From an uncultured Bacteroidia bacterium (GTDB taxonomy: Bacteria; Bacteroidota; Bacteroidia; Bacteroidales; UBA932), in assembly GCA_902789395.1 (NCBI GenBank), contig CADANY010000017.1, positions 17,263-81,262 on the forward strand: a stretch of DNA of 64,000 nt, written 5' to 3'. Made by a program: the position numbers and the translations under genes. Shown one piece after another: positions 24,371-33,363 of this stretch. Numbering within the stretch: the stretch's first letter is position 1; every line of letters starts with the position of its first letter. A model generated the notes under the pieces. It searched no databases and had not been told where the DNA came from. It worked only from the letters and a program-made list of their open reading frames with translations.

Positions 24371-25462
24371 ATGAAAAAATGGATGCTACTCCTTCTGGCG
24401 GTAATTTCCGTATCTTGTTCACAGAATCGTAATCTGCTGACCCTTTTCATCGGCACGTATACGGATGGTTTTTATGCCTATTCGTTTGATGAGGAGGAAG
24501 GGGCGGTTGTTTCCGAAGGTTCTTTTCCGGAAGCTCCGGGGGCTTTCGCCAAGGCGTGCATGCCGAATCCATCCTATCTTACCCGCAGGGGAGAGATGGT
24601 TTATTCCGTCAGCGAGATGTCGGATTCAACTGCCTCCGTCTGGTCATGGAAGTTTTGGGGAGATTCCCTTCAGTGTGTCGCTTCCGCACCGACCGGAGGT
24701 GAGGCGGGCACGGCTCCCTGCTATGTATCGACGGACGGGCGGTATGTGGCCGTGGCCAATTATTCCGGGGGATCCATGGCCTTTTACCGGGTCCAGCCAG
24801 GAGGGGCTGTCGTCCGGCCGGACTCTCTGATCCTCTCCGGAGCAGGAGGTCCCGACCTTCGTCGGCAGGGGACTCCACATGTCCATTGCGCCGTCTTTGC
24901 TCCAGACGGGAAATATCTGTTTTTCAGCGAGTTCAGTGCGGATGAGATCGGGGTCTGCGATCTATCTCCGCTCGGAATCCGTAATTATCGCAAGGCTGCG
25001 GACGCAGATCCCGATACCGGACCGCGTCATCTGCTTTTCGATCCTTCCGGGAAGCACCTCTATCTGATAGGAGAGCTTTCCGGAGCGATTACCGTCTTTG
25101 ACTATAACGACGGAAATCTGATCCGAAAACAAGTTATCAACGCCGATCCTACCGGAGCAAGGGGAGCCGCCGACATCCATTTTTCTCCGGACGGAAAGTT
25201 CCTGTATGCCAGCATCCGGCTTCGGAATGACGGAATTGCTATTTTCAAGGTAAGTGAGGACGGAACGCTCACGGAAGCCGGCTATCAGCCAACCGGAATC
25301 CATCCGCGCCATTTCAATATAACGCCGAACGGAAAGTTCCTCCTTGTAGCCTGCCGAGATTCGAACGGGATCCAGATTTTCCGACGGGATAGCCGGACGG
25401 GGCTCCTGCAGGATACAGAAAGACGCATATTGCTCGAAAAGCCCGTTTGTGTCTGCTATTAA
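24371..25462 (+). CDS. 6-phosphogluconolactonase-type beta-propeller lipoprotein
   Basis: 363 residues. A short signal with a lipobox-like VSCSQ (Cys16) precedes a seven-bladed propeller of the lactonase family (PF10282). Repeated blade motifs end in phrases such as SPDGKFLYAS, DPSGKHLYLI, APDGKYLFFS and TPNGKFLLVA. Cytoplasmic members hydrolyse 6-phosphogluconolactone. An envelope lipoprotein version more likely acts on another sugar lactone, or has a different role. It precedes a DegT aminotransferase gene by 22 nt. Confidence 0.85.
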   Translation: MKKWMLLLLAVISVSCSQNRNLLTLFIGTYTDGFYAYSFDEEEGAVVSEGSFPEAPGAFAKACMPNPSYLTRRGEMVYSVSEMSDSTASVWSWKFWGDSLQCVASAPTGGEAGTAPCYVSTDGRYVAVANYSGGSMAFYRVQPGGAVVRPDSLILSGAGGPDLRRQGTPHVHCAVFAPDGKYLFFSEFSADEIGVCDLSPLGIRNYRKAADADPDTGPRHLLFDPSGKHLYLIGELSGAITVFDYNDGNLIRKQVINADPTGARGAADIHFSPDGKFLYASIRLRNDGIAIFKVSEDGTLTEAGYQPTGIHPRHFNITPNGKFLLVACRDSNGIQIFRRDSRTGLLQDTERRILLEKPVCVCY

Positions 25463-25484
25463 ATGAATGATAATTAAATAGATA

Positions 25485-26738
25485 ATGAACAAAAGAATCT
25501 ATCTCTGCCTCGCCCACATGTCGGGCAATGAACAAAAATTCATCCAGGAGGCGTTTGATACGAACTGGGTCGTTCCGCTCGGACCGAATGTTAACGGTTT
25601 TGAGGATGACCTGAAAACTTTCGTGGAAAGCGGAAAGGATATTTCCCGTGAGATTGTCGCCCTCTCATCCGGAACGTCGGCTGTCCATCTGGCCCTCATC
25701 CTCTGCGGGGTCGGTCCGGGAGATGAAGTGATTGTCCAGGACTTTACTTTCTGCGCATCTTCCCATCCCGTCCGTTATCTGGGCGCAACGCCGGTCTTTG
25801 TGGATTCTGAGCGTGAGAGTTGGAATATGGATCCCGATCTGCTTGAAGAAGCGATCCGTGACAGGATCGCCAAGACGGGGAAGAAACCGAAGGCGATCAT
25901 TCCCGTTGCGCTGTACGGTATGCCGTACCGGATCGATAAGATCATGGAAATAGCTGACAGGTATGGGATCCCAGTCATCGAGGATGCTGCCGAAGGGTTT
26001 GGCAGCCGTTTCGACGGACAGGTTCTGGGCACGTTCGGAAGGTATGGGATTCTGAGTTTCAATGGCAATAAGATGATTACAACCTCCGGAGGAGGTGCAC
26101 TGATCTGTCCAGACGCAGAGGCCAAGGCGAAGACGATGTGGTATGCAACGCAGGCCCGGGAATCCTATCCGTACTATCAGCATGAAGCGATTGGTTATAA
26201 TTATAGGATGTCGAATATCTGCGCCGGTATCGGCAGGGGACAGATGACGGTCCTGGAAGCGCATCTTGCCCATCACAGGCACGTTTTTGACCTGTATAAG
26301 GATCTCTTCGCCTCCGTTCCCGGCATCTCGGTCCATGGTAACCCCAATGCGCGCTGTGAGAGCAATTTCTGGCTGAATACGATTATCCTGGACCCTGATA
26401 TCCATGTTCGCGGAGAGGAAAATGCCTATCAATCAGTCGTTAAGGGAGCCGTCGGGGGAGCGGCCGGGGTTGTTCATCAAAGCGCCACGCCTCATACGGA
26501 TTGCGAACCGGTTCCGGCGGTCGAAGCCCTGCGGGTTATCCTTGATCAAGCCGGCATTGAAGCGCGCCCGCTATGGAAACCGATGCACAGGCAACCGGTC
26601 TATGCCGATTCACCGGCTTATGTCAACGGCGTATCTGAGGAAATGTTCCTGCACGGAATGTGCCTTCCTTCAGGTCCGTATGTCACAGATGACGACGTTC
26701 GGTATATCGTCCAGACGATCAAAGATTCTGTTATCTGA
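25485..26738 (+). CDS. DegT/DnrJ/EryC1 aminotransferase
   Basis: 417-residue PLP enzyme of the sugar-nucleotide aminotransferase family. The PLP lysine is K196 in FNGNKMITTSGGG. The cofactor-binding SSGTSAVHLAL (61-71), VQDFTFCAS and IEDAAEGFGS segments match the family. These enzymes aminate 4-keto or 3-keto NDP-sugars for surface polysaccharide or glycan synthesis. No other polysaccharide gene is adjacent, so the pathway is unresolved. A clear terminator follows. Confidence 0.9.
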   Translation: MNKRIYLCLAHMSGNEQKFIQEAFDTNWVVPLGPNVNGFEDDLKTFVESGKDISREIVALSSGTSAVHLALILCGVGPGDEVIVQDFTFCASSHPVRYLGATPVFVDSERESWNMDPDLLEEAIRDRIAKTGKKPKAIIPVALYGMPYRIDKIMEIADRYGIPVIEDAAEGFGSRFDGQVLGTFGRYGILSFNGNKMITTSGGGALICPDAEAKAKTMWYATQARESYPYYQHEAIGYNYRMSNICAGIGRGQMTVLEAHLAHHRHVFDLYKDLFASVPGISVHGNPNARCESNFWLNTIILDPDIHVRGEENAYQSVVKGAVGGAAGVVHQSATPHTDCEPVPAVEALRVILDQAGIEARPLWKPMHRQPVYADSPAYVNGVSEEMFLHGMCLPSGPYVTDDDVRYIVQTIKDSVI

Positions 26739-26750
26739 TTTTAGTTAATA

Positions 26751-26777
26751 GCTGTCCCCGAAGCAGGGGACAGTTTT
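26751..26777 (+). terminator. Terminator after the DegT aminotransferase gene
   Basis: CTGTCCCC (26752-26759) pairs perfectly with GGGGACAG (26766-26773) around GAAGCA, followed by TTTT. Confidence 0.8.
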
Positions 26778-26855
26778 ATATCCCCGTAACTTAACATAAT
26801 ATAAATTGTATAACATGACGTAAAAAGGGGATAGAACTGACATATTGCAGCAAAT

Positions 26856-27479
26856 TTATCGTTTGAAGAGTGAATACTGGAAATTCAAAGACATATTGAT
26901 GCCCAGGTAACCGGTCAGGATATTATTTGAGAATAATCGGTCGACTATCTCCTCATCCGGATCGACAAGTTCCGGACAGCTGTGCGTAAGCCGGTAAAAC
27001 AGAGAGATATCGAATACGGTTGCAGGACTGAGTTCGAATCGTTTGCCAAAGCCGAGTCGCATGTAGAAAACCCAATTATCCGCAGATGTGAACAAAGCTG
27101 TTCCTGGTTCTATAAAGATAAAGGATCCGTCCTTGTTCTGACCATTTCCGAAAAAGTAGGTTCCCCGTGTGCCGAGCGGGATGATCCGGAAACGGTCATT
27201 AATTCCTTCATATCCGGTTATAACAGAAATGTTCCAACGCGTCCCGAGATCGTATCCGCCTTTGAAGAGAATCGAGGCATTTAGATTTGTAATAAATTGA
27301 TGGTCAGACCCTTGTATGCGCGTTCCATCGGCTCGGAGATAGTTGTAAGTATGGAATGTATGAAAGGTCAGTCCGGAGGCCCATTCTACGCCTAGAACGG
27401 GCCGTCTCCCTGGTTCCATCGAGGCGGCCGGAAGAATAAAAATGGCCATACAGGCTATTGCAAGGGCGATTTTCTTCAT
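26856..27479 (-). CDS. Small exported outer-membrane beta-barrel-like protein
   Basis: 207 residues with a signal peptide (MKKIALAIACMAIFILPAAS). The mature part has alternating amphipathic strands rich in Tyr, Phe and Gly (GVEWASGLTFHTFHTYNYL, NISVITGYEG, FYMRLGFGKRFEL) and ends in an aromatic-rich strand, as outer-membrane barrels do. No family was recognised. It lies one base downstream of another small barrel-like gene, so the two form a pair. Confidence 0.65.
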   Translation of the reverse strand: MKKIALAIACMAIFILPAASMEPGRRPVLGVEWASGLTFHTFHTYNYLRADGTRIQGSDHQFITNLNASILFKGGYDLGTRWNISVITGYEGINDRFRIIPLGTRGTYFFGNGQNKDGSFIFIEPGTALFTSADNWVFYMRLGFGKRFELSPATVFDISLFYRLTHSCPELVDPDEEIVDRLFSNNILTGYLGINMSLNFQYSLFKR

Positions 27480-27480
27480 T

Positions 27481-28041
27481 TCAGAACCTCCTCATGATTC
27501 TAAGTTCCGGGTACGGAATGCGGAAGATTCCGTTTTTATACGGGTCGATCGTCGGGTCATACCGGTTGATGTCCTCGTATGTGCTTCTCTTTCCATAATG
27601 GACCCCTAGATCAACGGTGAATACAAGGGAGATGATGCAATCCTTGACGAAATTGAACAGGAGTCCGGTCTCCCCTGTCGCTGCCACGGTCAGGCCATGT
27701 TTCTTGTCGACATCCCGCATGTATCCGACCATCACACCGGGACCCGCAAACCAGTCGACAGACGTCCCCGTTGCAGGAATCGTCCAGTGTTTGAGATAAT
27801 AATCGTAACTGAAACGGAATTGGCTTCCGGGAACGCGGATCATCTCTTCCCGGTACAGGATGCTGGTCACATCCATCATGGCCGTTACCGAGATCAGGTT
27901 TTCACTCCCCTCTCTCCCATACAGGGCTGATGCACCGAAACCCTTGAAGGAATAATAACCGCCGAGGGATCGGAGCTGGGCATCCGCCTTTCCGGGAAGC
28001 AGTAGGATCCAGAGAAACAATATGAGCGCTGCCTTTCGCAT
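27481..28041 (-). CDS. Small exported beta-barrel-like protein, partner of the next gene
   Basis: 186 residues from the ATG at 28041, chosen because it directly precedes a signal peptide (MRKAALILFLWILLLPGKADA). An earlier ATG at 28080 would put 13 residues ahead of it. The mature part has repeated Gly/Tyr amphipathic strands (YYSFKGFGASALYG, FRFSYDYYL, VDWFAGPGVMVGYM, VFTVDLGVHYG). No known family was recognised. Its stop is one base from the next gene, so the pair is co-transcribed. The products may be subunits or recent relatives, but similarity between them is weak by eye. Confidence 0.62.
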   Translation of the reverse strand: MRKAALILFLWILLLPGKADAQLRSLGGYYSFKGFGASALYGREGSENLISVTAMMDVTSILYREEMIRVPGSQFRFSYDYYLKHWTIPATGTSVDWFAGPGVMVGYMRDVDKKHGLTVAATGETGLLFNFVKDCIISLVFTVDLGVHYGKRSTYEDINRYDPTIDPYKNGIFRIPYPELRIMRRF

Positions 28042-28103
28042 TCCAAAGTGCCAATTTACGTATTTTAGCGGAATTATCAAACAGCACGCTCCCCTTCTGC
28101 TGA

Positions 28104-28134
28104 GTTGTAGTTTAGGGAAAAAAGCATTATATTT
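28104..28134 (+). promoter_or_regulatory. Promoter of the GNAT-rarA gene pair
   Basis: TTG at 28104-28106, a 20-bp spacer and TATATTTG at 28127-28134, giving a leader of about 25-30 nt. Confidence 0.65.
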
Positions 28135-28163
28135 GTGATGTAATTAACTAAAACCAACCTCTT

Positions 28164-29294
28164 ATGTCTGTTACTGTCAAAGAGGTACAGTCCAAAAACG
28201 AACTGCGCCAATTTGTAAAGTTTCCGCTCCGTCTCTATAAGGATTGCCCTTATTATGTGCCGAGTATCTATATCGACGAGATGAGCACCCTCGATCCGGA
28301 AAAGAATCCCATGGCCAAATACAGCAAATTCGCCCGTTTCCTTGCTCTCAAAGACGGCAAGGTCGTCGGACGTGTCGCAGCCATTATCAATGAGATAGCA
28401 AACCGGGACTGGGACCATCTTGAAGTCCGTTTCGGATGGTTCGATTTTATTGATGACCGGGAAGTTTCGCAGGCTCTTCTCGAAAAAGTGATCGATTTCG
28501 GGAAGCAATATGGGATGACCCAGATTTCGGGTCCGCTCGGGTTCACGGATTTTGATTCCGAAGGAATGGTCGTAGAAGGTTTCGATAAAATCAGTTCCTT
28601 TATGCTCAAATACAATTATTCCTATTATAGGGAGCATATGGAAGCGCTTGGATTCGAGAAAGTTATCGATTGGCTGGAATACAGGATCTATGTTCCCGAA
28701 CAGGTTCCCGATAAGGTTTCCAGGATATCCAAGATCATCGCGGAGCGGTACCATCTTCATGTCCGGAATATCACGAAAAAGGAGGTCCGGAAAGAGGATT
28801 ATGGACACAAGATTTTCGATCTGATCAACAAGACCTACTGCGAATTGTTCGATTTTACGGTAATGCCTCCGGAAGTCGTTGATTCCTATATCGATACGTT
28901 CCTCGGACTACTGGACATGGATTATGTTGTCCTGATAGAGAATGACAAAGGGGATCTTGTTGCCTTTGCCATTACGATGCCTTCCCTTGCCCGTGCCGTG
29001 CAGAAAGGGAAAGGGTATCTTTTCCCGCTGGGCTGGTGGCATCTGGTCAAATCGATGTATATCAAGCATGAAGAGGCTCTTGAACTGATGCTTATCGGTG
29101 TGGCTCCCGAGTACCGGAATATGGGGGTCAATGCTATGATATTCAATGAGATAATCCCTAGGCTCCAGAAAGGCGGCTTCAAGTACGGAGAATCAAACGC
29201 CGAGTTGGAGGACAATAACAAAGTCCAGAACCAATGGGATCTCTACCAGAAGGATTTCCAACGCCGGAGACGGGTCTATGGCAAGCAAATCTGA
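28164..29294 (+). CDS. GNAT-fold acyltransferase-like protein
   Basis: 376 residues. The N-terminal half (FPLRLYKDCPYYVPSI, then KDGKVVGRVAAIIN) and the C-terminal LELMLIGVAPEYRNMGVNAMIFNEI block resemble an N-acyltransferase (GNAT) fold, the latter standing where the acetyl-CoA pyrophosphate loop would be. The canonical Q/RxxGxG/A loop is altered to EYRNMGVNA. There is no signal peptide or transmembrane segment. The family is widespread in Bacteroidales without a known substrate. It overlaps rarA by 17 nt. Confidence 0.75.
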   Translation: MSVTVKEVQSKNELRQFVKFPLRLYKDCPYYVPSIYIDEMSTLDPEKNPMAKYSKFARFLALKDGKVVGRVAAIINEIANRDWDHLEVRFGWFDFIDDREVSQALLEKVIDFGKQYGMTQISGPLGFTDFDSEGMVVEGFDKISSFMLKYNYSYYREHMEALGFEKVIDWLEYRIYVPEQVPDKVSRISKIIAERYHLHVRNITKKEVRKEDYGHKIFDLINKTYCELFDFTVMPPEVVDSYIDTFLGLLDMDYVVLIENDKGDLVAFAITMPSLARAVQKGKGYLFPLGWWHLVKSMYIKHEEALELMLIGVAPEYRNMGVNAMIFNEIIPRLQKGGFKYGESNAELEDNNKVQNQWDLYQKDFQRRRRVYGKQI

Positions 29295-30594
29295 ACAGAC
29301 GGGTCCGTCCCTGCTCCCTCCCCTTCCGGAACGCATGCGCCCCCGGACATTGGAGGAGTATGCCGGCCAGAAGCATTTGGTCGGCCCTGGATGTATCCTC
29401 CGGAATATGATTGAGAGCGGGGTGCTCTCTTCCTTTATCCTGTGGGGCCCTCCCGGGGTCGGGAAGACGACCCTCGCCCATATCATTGCCGAACGAATGG
29501 ATCGGGAATTCTATACCCTTTCGGCTGTCAGTGCGGGCGTCAAGGATGTACGGGATGTAATCGACCGTGCCCGCGGTGCCTCGCTTTTCCACCAGAAGGC
29601 CGCTCCGGTCCTTTTTATAGATGAGATCCACCGCTTCAATAAGGCGCAGCAGGATGCCTTGCTCGGAGCGGTTGAGTCCGGTACGATCGTGCTGATTGGT
29701 GCAACAACCGAGAATCCTTCCTTTGAGGTGATCACTCCCCTTCTGTCCCGTTGTCAGGTTTTTGTCCTGAAATCTTTGGATGTTGCTGATTTGCAGATAC
29801 TTCTGGATCGTGCCGTCAAAGAGGATGTCCTGCTGAAGGAGAAGACGATCGAGATCCGTGAGACCCAGGCTTTGTTCCGCTACAGCGGTGGTGACGCTAG
29901 GAAACTGCTTAATGTATTGGAGATCGTAGTCGATTCCTTTGCGGGCCGCTCCCCCGTGATTATCGATAACAAGACGGTTACCGACTGTATCCAGGAGAAT
30001 ATGGCCATTTACGATAAAGACGGAGAGATGCATTATGACATTATTTCCGCCTTCATCAAGAGCGTCAGGGGGTCGGATCCCAATGCAGCCGTCTATTATC
30101 TGGCCCGTATGATCGATGGTGGAGAAGATCCGCTTTTTATTGCCCGCCGCCTCTGCATTCTTTCTGCCGAGGATATCGGACTTGCCAATCCGAATGCGAT
30201 GCTGCTTGCCAATGCGTGCTTTGAGATCGTGAATCGGATTGGGATGCCCGAAGGACGGATTCCCCTTGCCGAATGCACAGTCTACCTTGCTTCATCACCG
30301 AAGAGTAACGCTTCGTATCTCGCTATCGATAAGGCACTTTCCTATGTCAAAGAGACCGGTAACCTGCCCGTTCCGCTCCCAATCCGGAATGCGCCGACAA
30401 AGCTGATGGAAGATCTCGGCTATAGTGACGGGTATAAGTATGCCCATGATTTCCCGGGTCATTTCGCCGATATGGAATTCCTACCCTCCGAAGCGGCCGG
30501 TACCGTTTTCTATGAGCCCCAAGAGAACCGTCATGAGGCTGCGCTCCGTGCCTACCTAGAGGCTTGCTGGCCGAAATACTATCCGAAGAAATAA
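29278..30594 (+). CDS. rarA: Replication-associated recombination protein RarA (MgsA)
   Basis: 438-residue AAA+ ATPase related to clamp loaders. Walker A is GPPGVGKTT (57-65), Walker B is LFIDEIHRF, sensor 1 is [11 protein letters not shown] and the sensor 2 region follows [10 protein letters not shown]. The C-terminal tetramerisation domain ([18 protein letters not shown], then [12 protein letters not shown]) is complete. RarA acts at stalled replication forks. It is translated from a start inside the upstream GNAT gene. A 440-bp palindrome follows its stop. Confidence 0.95.
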   Translation: MASKSEQTGPSLLPPLPERMRPRTLEEYAGQKHLVGPGCILRNMIESGVLSSFILWGPPGVGKTTLAHIIAERMDREFYTLSAVSAGVKDVRDVIDRARGASLFHQKAAPVLFIDEIHRFNKAQQDALLGAVESGTIVLIGATTENPSFEVITPLLSRCQVFVLKSLDVADLQILLDRAVKEDVLLKEKTIEIRETQALFRYSGGDARKLLNVLEIVVDSFAGRSPVIIDNKTVTDCIQENMAIYDKDGEMHYDIISAFIKSVRGSDPNAAVYYLARMIDGGEDPLFIARRLCILSAEDIGLANPNAMLLANACFEIVNRIGMPEGRIPLAECTVYLASSPKSNASYLAIDKALSYVKETGNLPVPLPIRNAPTKLMEDLGYSDGYKYAHDFPGHFADMEFLPSEAAGTVFYEPQENRHEAALRAYLEACWPKYYPKK

Positions 30595-31103
30595 TCCTAC
30601 CGTCCATTCGTCTTTTTCCCGGAGAAGAATACGTTCCTGGAGCGGTATGGGCGCCTGCTTCATGGCTCGTCCGGGGGCTCGAACTTCGTCATTTCGCTCT
30701 GCTTGCCAACTCGGTCTTTTAGCCGTCCGCCGAGCGTCCGTCTAACCCCCGGGAACCCCGGACTCGCAATCTCCGCAGGCATCCCACACCGCTCCAGTCC
30801 GATCTCTCTCCGGAGTAAGAAAGGACGGGAAGGGGATGTGCCCCGAGCGGAGATTGAGAGGAGCGGGAACAAGCGGAACCGAGGGAGGGTGCGTGCCCAA
30901 AGGGACGACGGCGTGTGTCTGAAGGACGTTACAGGACGACGCAGGAGGACTGTAAAAGGACTGAGTTAGCCGTCGAGCACTCGGACGACAGTGACGCCCC
31001 GCTCCGAACCATGAAGCTCGGAGCACATCCCCTTCCCGGACAATTTTCTTCTCCGGAAAGATGTGTGTGAAGTTTACCTCAGGTGGGTTCTGGGTGTGCG
31101 GGA
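30595..31103. repeat. Large imperfect palindrome (arms within 30619-31056), no gene
   Basis: This 509-bp GC-rich gap between converging rarA and tamL holds no credible gene. It is organised as nested inverted repeats. The pairs are 30619-30629 with 31046-31056 (11 of 11), 30658-30665 with 31009-31016 (8 of 8), 30705-30721 with 30953-30970 (15-16 of 17, one bulge) and 30761-30776 with 30847-30860 (10-base core GCGGAGATTG). The first three pairs share a centre near 30837. The element could be two head-to-head copies of a repeat, a decayed MITE, or a structured RNA. No RNase P, tmRNA or SRP signature was found in it. Confidence 0.7.
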
Positions 31104-33305
31104 TCAGAAGGGATAGCCGACGCCGAAGTGGAGGGCGAAGACAGAGGAGGGATTCTGCCAGGTGGCCTTTTGGAACGGATTGATCCATCGGTCTCCTGCT
31201 GCACGGACGGGATCATGGAGCCGTACACCCAGATCGATACGGATCAGAATGAAATCCATGTCAAGCCGCAGGCCCGTTCCCCAGTCGGCTGCAATGCTCT
31301 GGGGAAGGTTGGAAAGCTTGAACTTCGCCTCATCGGGAGCGGAAGCATATAGCGACCAGATATTTCCGGCATCTAAGAAGAGGGCGCCATCGAACTTCCA
31401 GAACATCGGGAAACGATACTCCGCATTGACTTCCAGTTTCATGTCTCCTGTCTGGTTCGGAATGATAAAGTACTCGCTCATCGGTGCGTTGCCAGGCCCC
31501 AATGTACGAGCCTGCCAGCCGCGTAGGCTGCTGGCCCCCCCGGCGTAGAATGCCTTTTCGAAAGGAAGGTAATTTGAATTGCCGTAGGCATAGCCGGCCC
31601 CTGCCAGAATGCGGAATGCCAATGCCTGGGAATCCCCTTTCCCGAAGACGAAGGTCCGTCCGATCTGTATCTCGCTCCGGACGTATTGCGAGTACGGTGA
31701 TCCCCAAACCAGGTGGGCACCGGCGGCGTCGGTCGGCCAATAGCGGTTCAGCAGACTCAGGACGTTGCCGGAGATGTCGATTCCGAGACGGTAATAGTGG
31801 TAGGAATCCTGGGGATTGACAGAAGGATTGGTCGTGTAGTACAGAATTGTGCCGAGACCGGCATCAAAATGGCTCTGGTAGGCATAGCGCATGAATGGAT
31901 CATGATCGGTTTCCTCGCGGAAGTCCGGATCGATGTCGAACATCCGGACGATGTTGGCCTGGACCGGGAAAAACTGGAAGAAAAACCGTGATCCCATTGA
32001 ACCGCTGTATCCGAAGGAACCGGAAATAATCGTCCGCGTATATTCAGGACGGTTCTGGTAATTGAAAGAGGTCGCCACGTCGGTCTTGGGAACCGTACTG
32101 CTGGGAGGGAAAAACCGGGTCGGGAGTCCCAGGAATTTAGGAAAGGTTATACTCGTTGAAGTACCGAATTCCGTCGACCGGACATGATCTTTCGGCTTGA
32201 ACTGGAAATTGCCTTTCAAACCGATATTGAGCCGCTCTCCTCCTTTAAAGATATTCTTGTGGTAATATGTGATCTGCGGAGAGATACCCATCAGGCCGGA
32301 AGAATTCGTCGAGGCTTCGAGGTTGACCTTGAATCCCTGGAGCTGGGAGTGCCGGAGGCGGATGTTACAGTCGACGATCGCGCTGTCCCGCTTGTCCATC
32401 GAAATATTGACTCCGCTGAAGAGATTGAGGGAGGTCAGCCGGGAATAGGTCCGGTTGACAGCCAGTTCATTATAGGGCTCTCCCGGTCGGAGCATGTTCA
32501 GGTTCTCCAGCAGGGATTTCCTTAATCTGAGGTCCTGGCTGTATGAGATCCGGACATCTCCGATCGAGTATTTCACCGGAAGAACGGAATTCTCCTCGGG
32601 CTCATTCCGCCCATGCTCGAGAATGGACATTTTAAGGAAGGCATGTCCCGGAACGCGGAGCGTGTCGGCCTCGAACACATACTGGCTCTTGTCGAATCCG
32701 TAATAGCCTTTTGTCCTGAAATAGGCTGAACCCCGTTCCGTTTCCGCCTCCAAGGCAGACGCAGCCAGATACTGGCCGCTTTTGACCGTAACGTTTGGCT
32801 GATCGTCATAGAAATCCTTGCGGAACTCATCGGAAGGAGGCAGGTTGTAACTGACGGAGTCAATGACAAATCGTTTTCCGAGTTCGACGTAATAGGTGAC
32901 GTATACTTTCTTCTTATGGACCCGGACGTCGCTCTCTACATCAGAACCGTAGTACCCGATATATTCGAGGTGGTTGAGCATGCTCTCGATAGAGGCGTCA
33001 ACCTTGGTCGGGTCGTAAACGACGGGCGCCTGACCGATTTTCCGCAGGAAACGGTTGATCGGCTTCGTTCCGTCCTGACCGGAAAGGTTATATAGATTCA
33101 GAAACGGGTTCCATCCAAAGATAAAATAGGTATTCGGCTGCTGGCTGATATAGGTTTGGAGCTCACGCTGGTTGAAACTTTTGTCGTCAACCTTGATTTC
33201 ATTCTTGGCCAGTCGGAATTCACCTTCCCTCAGAGAACGGGTCGTGCTGCACCCGGCCAGGAGGGCGGCGCAAAGCGGCAGCAGGAGGATTCCGGTCCAT
33301 TTCAT
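31104..33305 (-). CDS. tamL: TamA-like outer membrane lipoprotein (TamL)
   Basis: 733 residues. A lipoprotein signal ends LLAGCS (Cys19). POTRA-type domains cover about 25-320, with EFRLAKNEIKVDD and RFVIDSVSYNLP as POTRA strands. The Omp85 barrel follows, with FSGVNISMDKRD and the late FYAGGASSLRGWQARTLGPG motif carrying the conserved RGW-type lid loop. A lipidated TamA variant, TamL, is typical of Bacteroidota and works with TamB in envelope assembly. No tamB is in the window. The start at 33305 is chosen because a -33/-7 promoter pair ends 5 nt upstream. An earlier in-frame start would lie inside the promoter. Confidence 0.9.
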   Translation of the reverse strand: MKWTGILLLPLCAALLAGCSTTRSLREGEFRLAKNEIKVDDKSFNQRELQTYISQQPNTYFIFGWNPFLNLYNLSGQDGTKPINRFLRKIGQAPVVYDPTKVDASIESMLNHLEYIGYYGSDVESDVRVHKKKVYVTYYVELGKRFVIDSVSYNLPPSDEFRKDFYDDQPNVTVKSGQYLAASALEAETERGSAYFRTKGYYGFDKSQYVFEADTLRVPGHAFLKMSILEHGRNEPEENSVLPVKYSIGDVRISYSQDLRLRKSLLENLNMLRPGEPYNELAVNRTYSRLTSLNLFSGVNISMDKRDSAIVDCNIRLRHSQLQGFKVNLEASTNSSGLMGISPQITYYHKNIFKGGERLNIGLKGNFQFKPKDHVRSTEFGTSTSITFPKFLGLPTRFFPPSSTVPKTDVATSFNYQNRPEYTRTIISGSFGYSGSMGSRFFFQFFPVQANIVRMFDIDPDFREETDHDPFMRYAYQSHFDAGLGTILYYTTNPSVNPQDSYHYYRLGIDISGNVLSLLNRYWPTDAAGAHLVWGSPYSQYVRSEIQIGRTFVFGKGDSQALAFRILAGAGYAYGNSNYLPFEKAFYAGGASSLRGWQARTLGPGNAPMSEYFIIPNQTGDMKLEVNAEYRFPMFWKFDGALFLDAGNIWSLYASAPDEAKFKLSNLPQSIAADWGTGLRLDMDFILIRIDLGVRLHDPVRAAGDRWINPFQKATWQNPSSVFALHFGVGYPF

Positions 33306-33310
33306 AAATG

Positions 33311-33342
33311 CAAAATTAACATTTTCGGCCCATTCCGGCAAA
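33311..33342 (-). promoter_or_regulatory. tamL promoter, 5 nt from the start codon
   Basis: Minus-strand TTTG at 33339-33342, a 20-bp spacer and TAATTTTG at 33311-33318, full consensus spacing. The ATG begins at 33305, so the transcript would start at or next to the start codon. Confidence 0.7.
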
Positions 33343-33350
33343 TAATTCCT

Positions 33351-33358
33351 TATATTTG
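33351..33358 (+). promoter_or_regulatory. -7 box of the RNA methyltransferase gene, 5 nt from the start
   Basis: TATATTTG lies 5 nt before the ATG at 33364. The -33 element is poor. It faces away from the tamL promoter across about 30 bp. Confidence 0.55.
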
Positions 33359-33363
33359 CATCC

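Noticed and set aside
30595..31103. RNase P RNA, tmRNA or SRP RNA in the large gap
   Set aside because: I looked on both strands for the GAGGAAAGTCC core of RNase P, the tmRNA acceptor ends and the SRP domain IV loop, and saw none.
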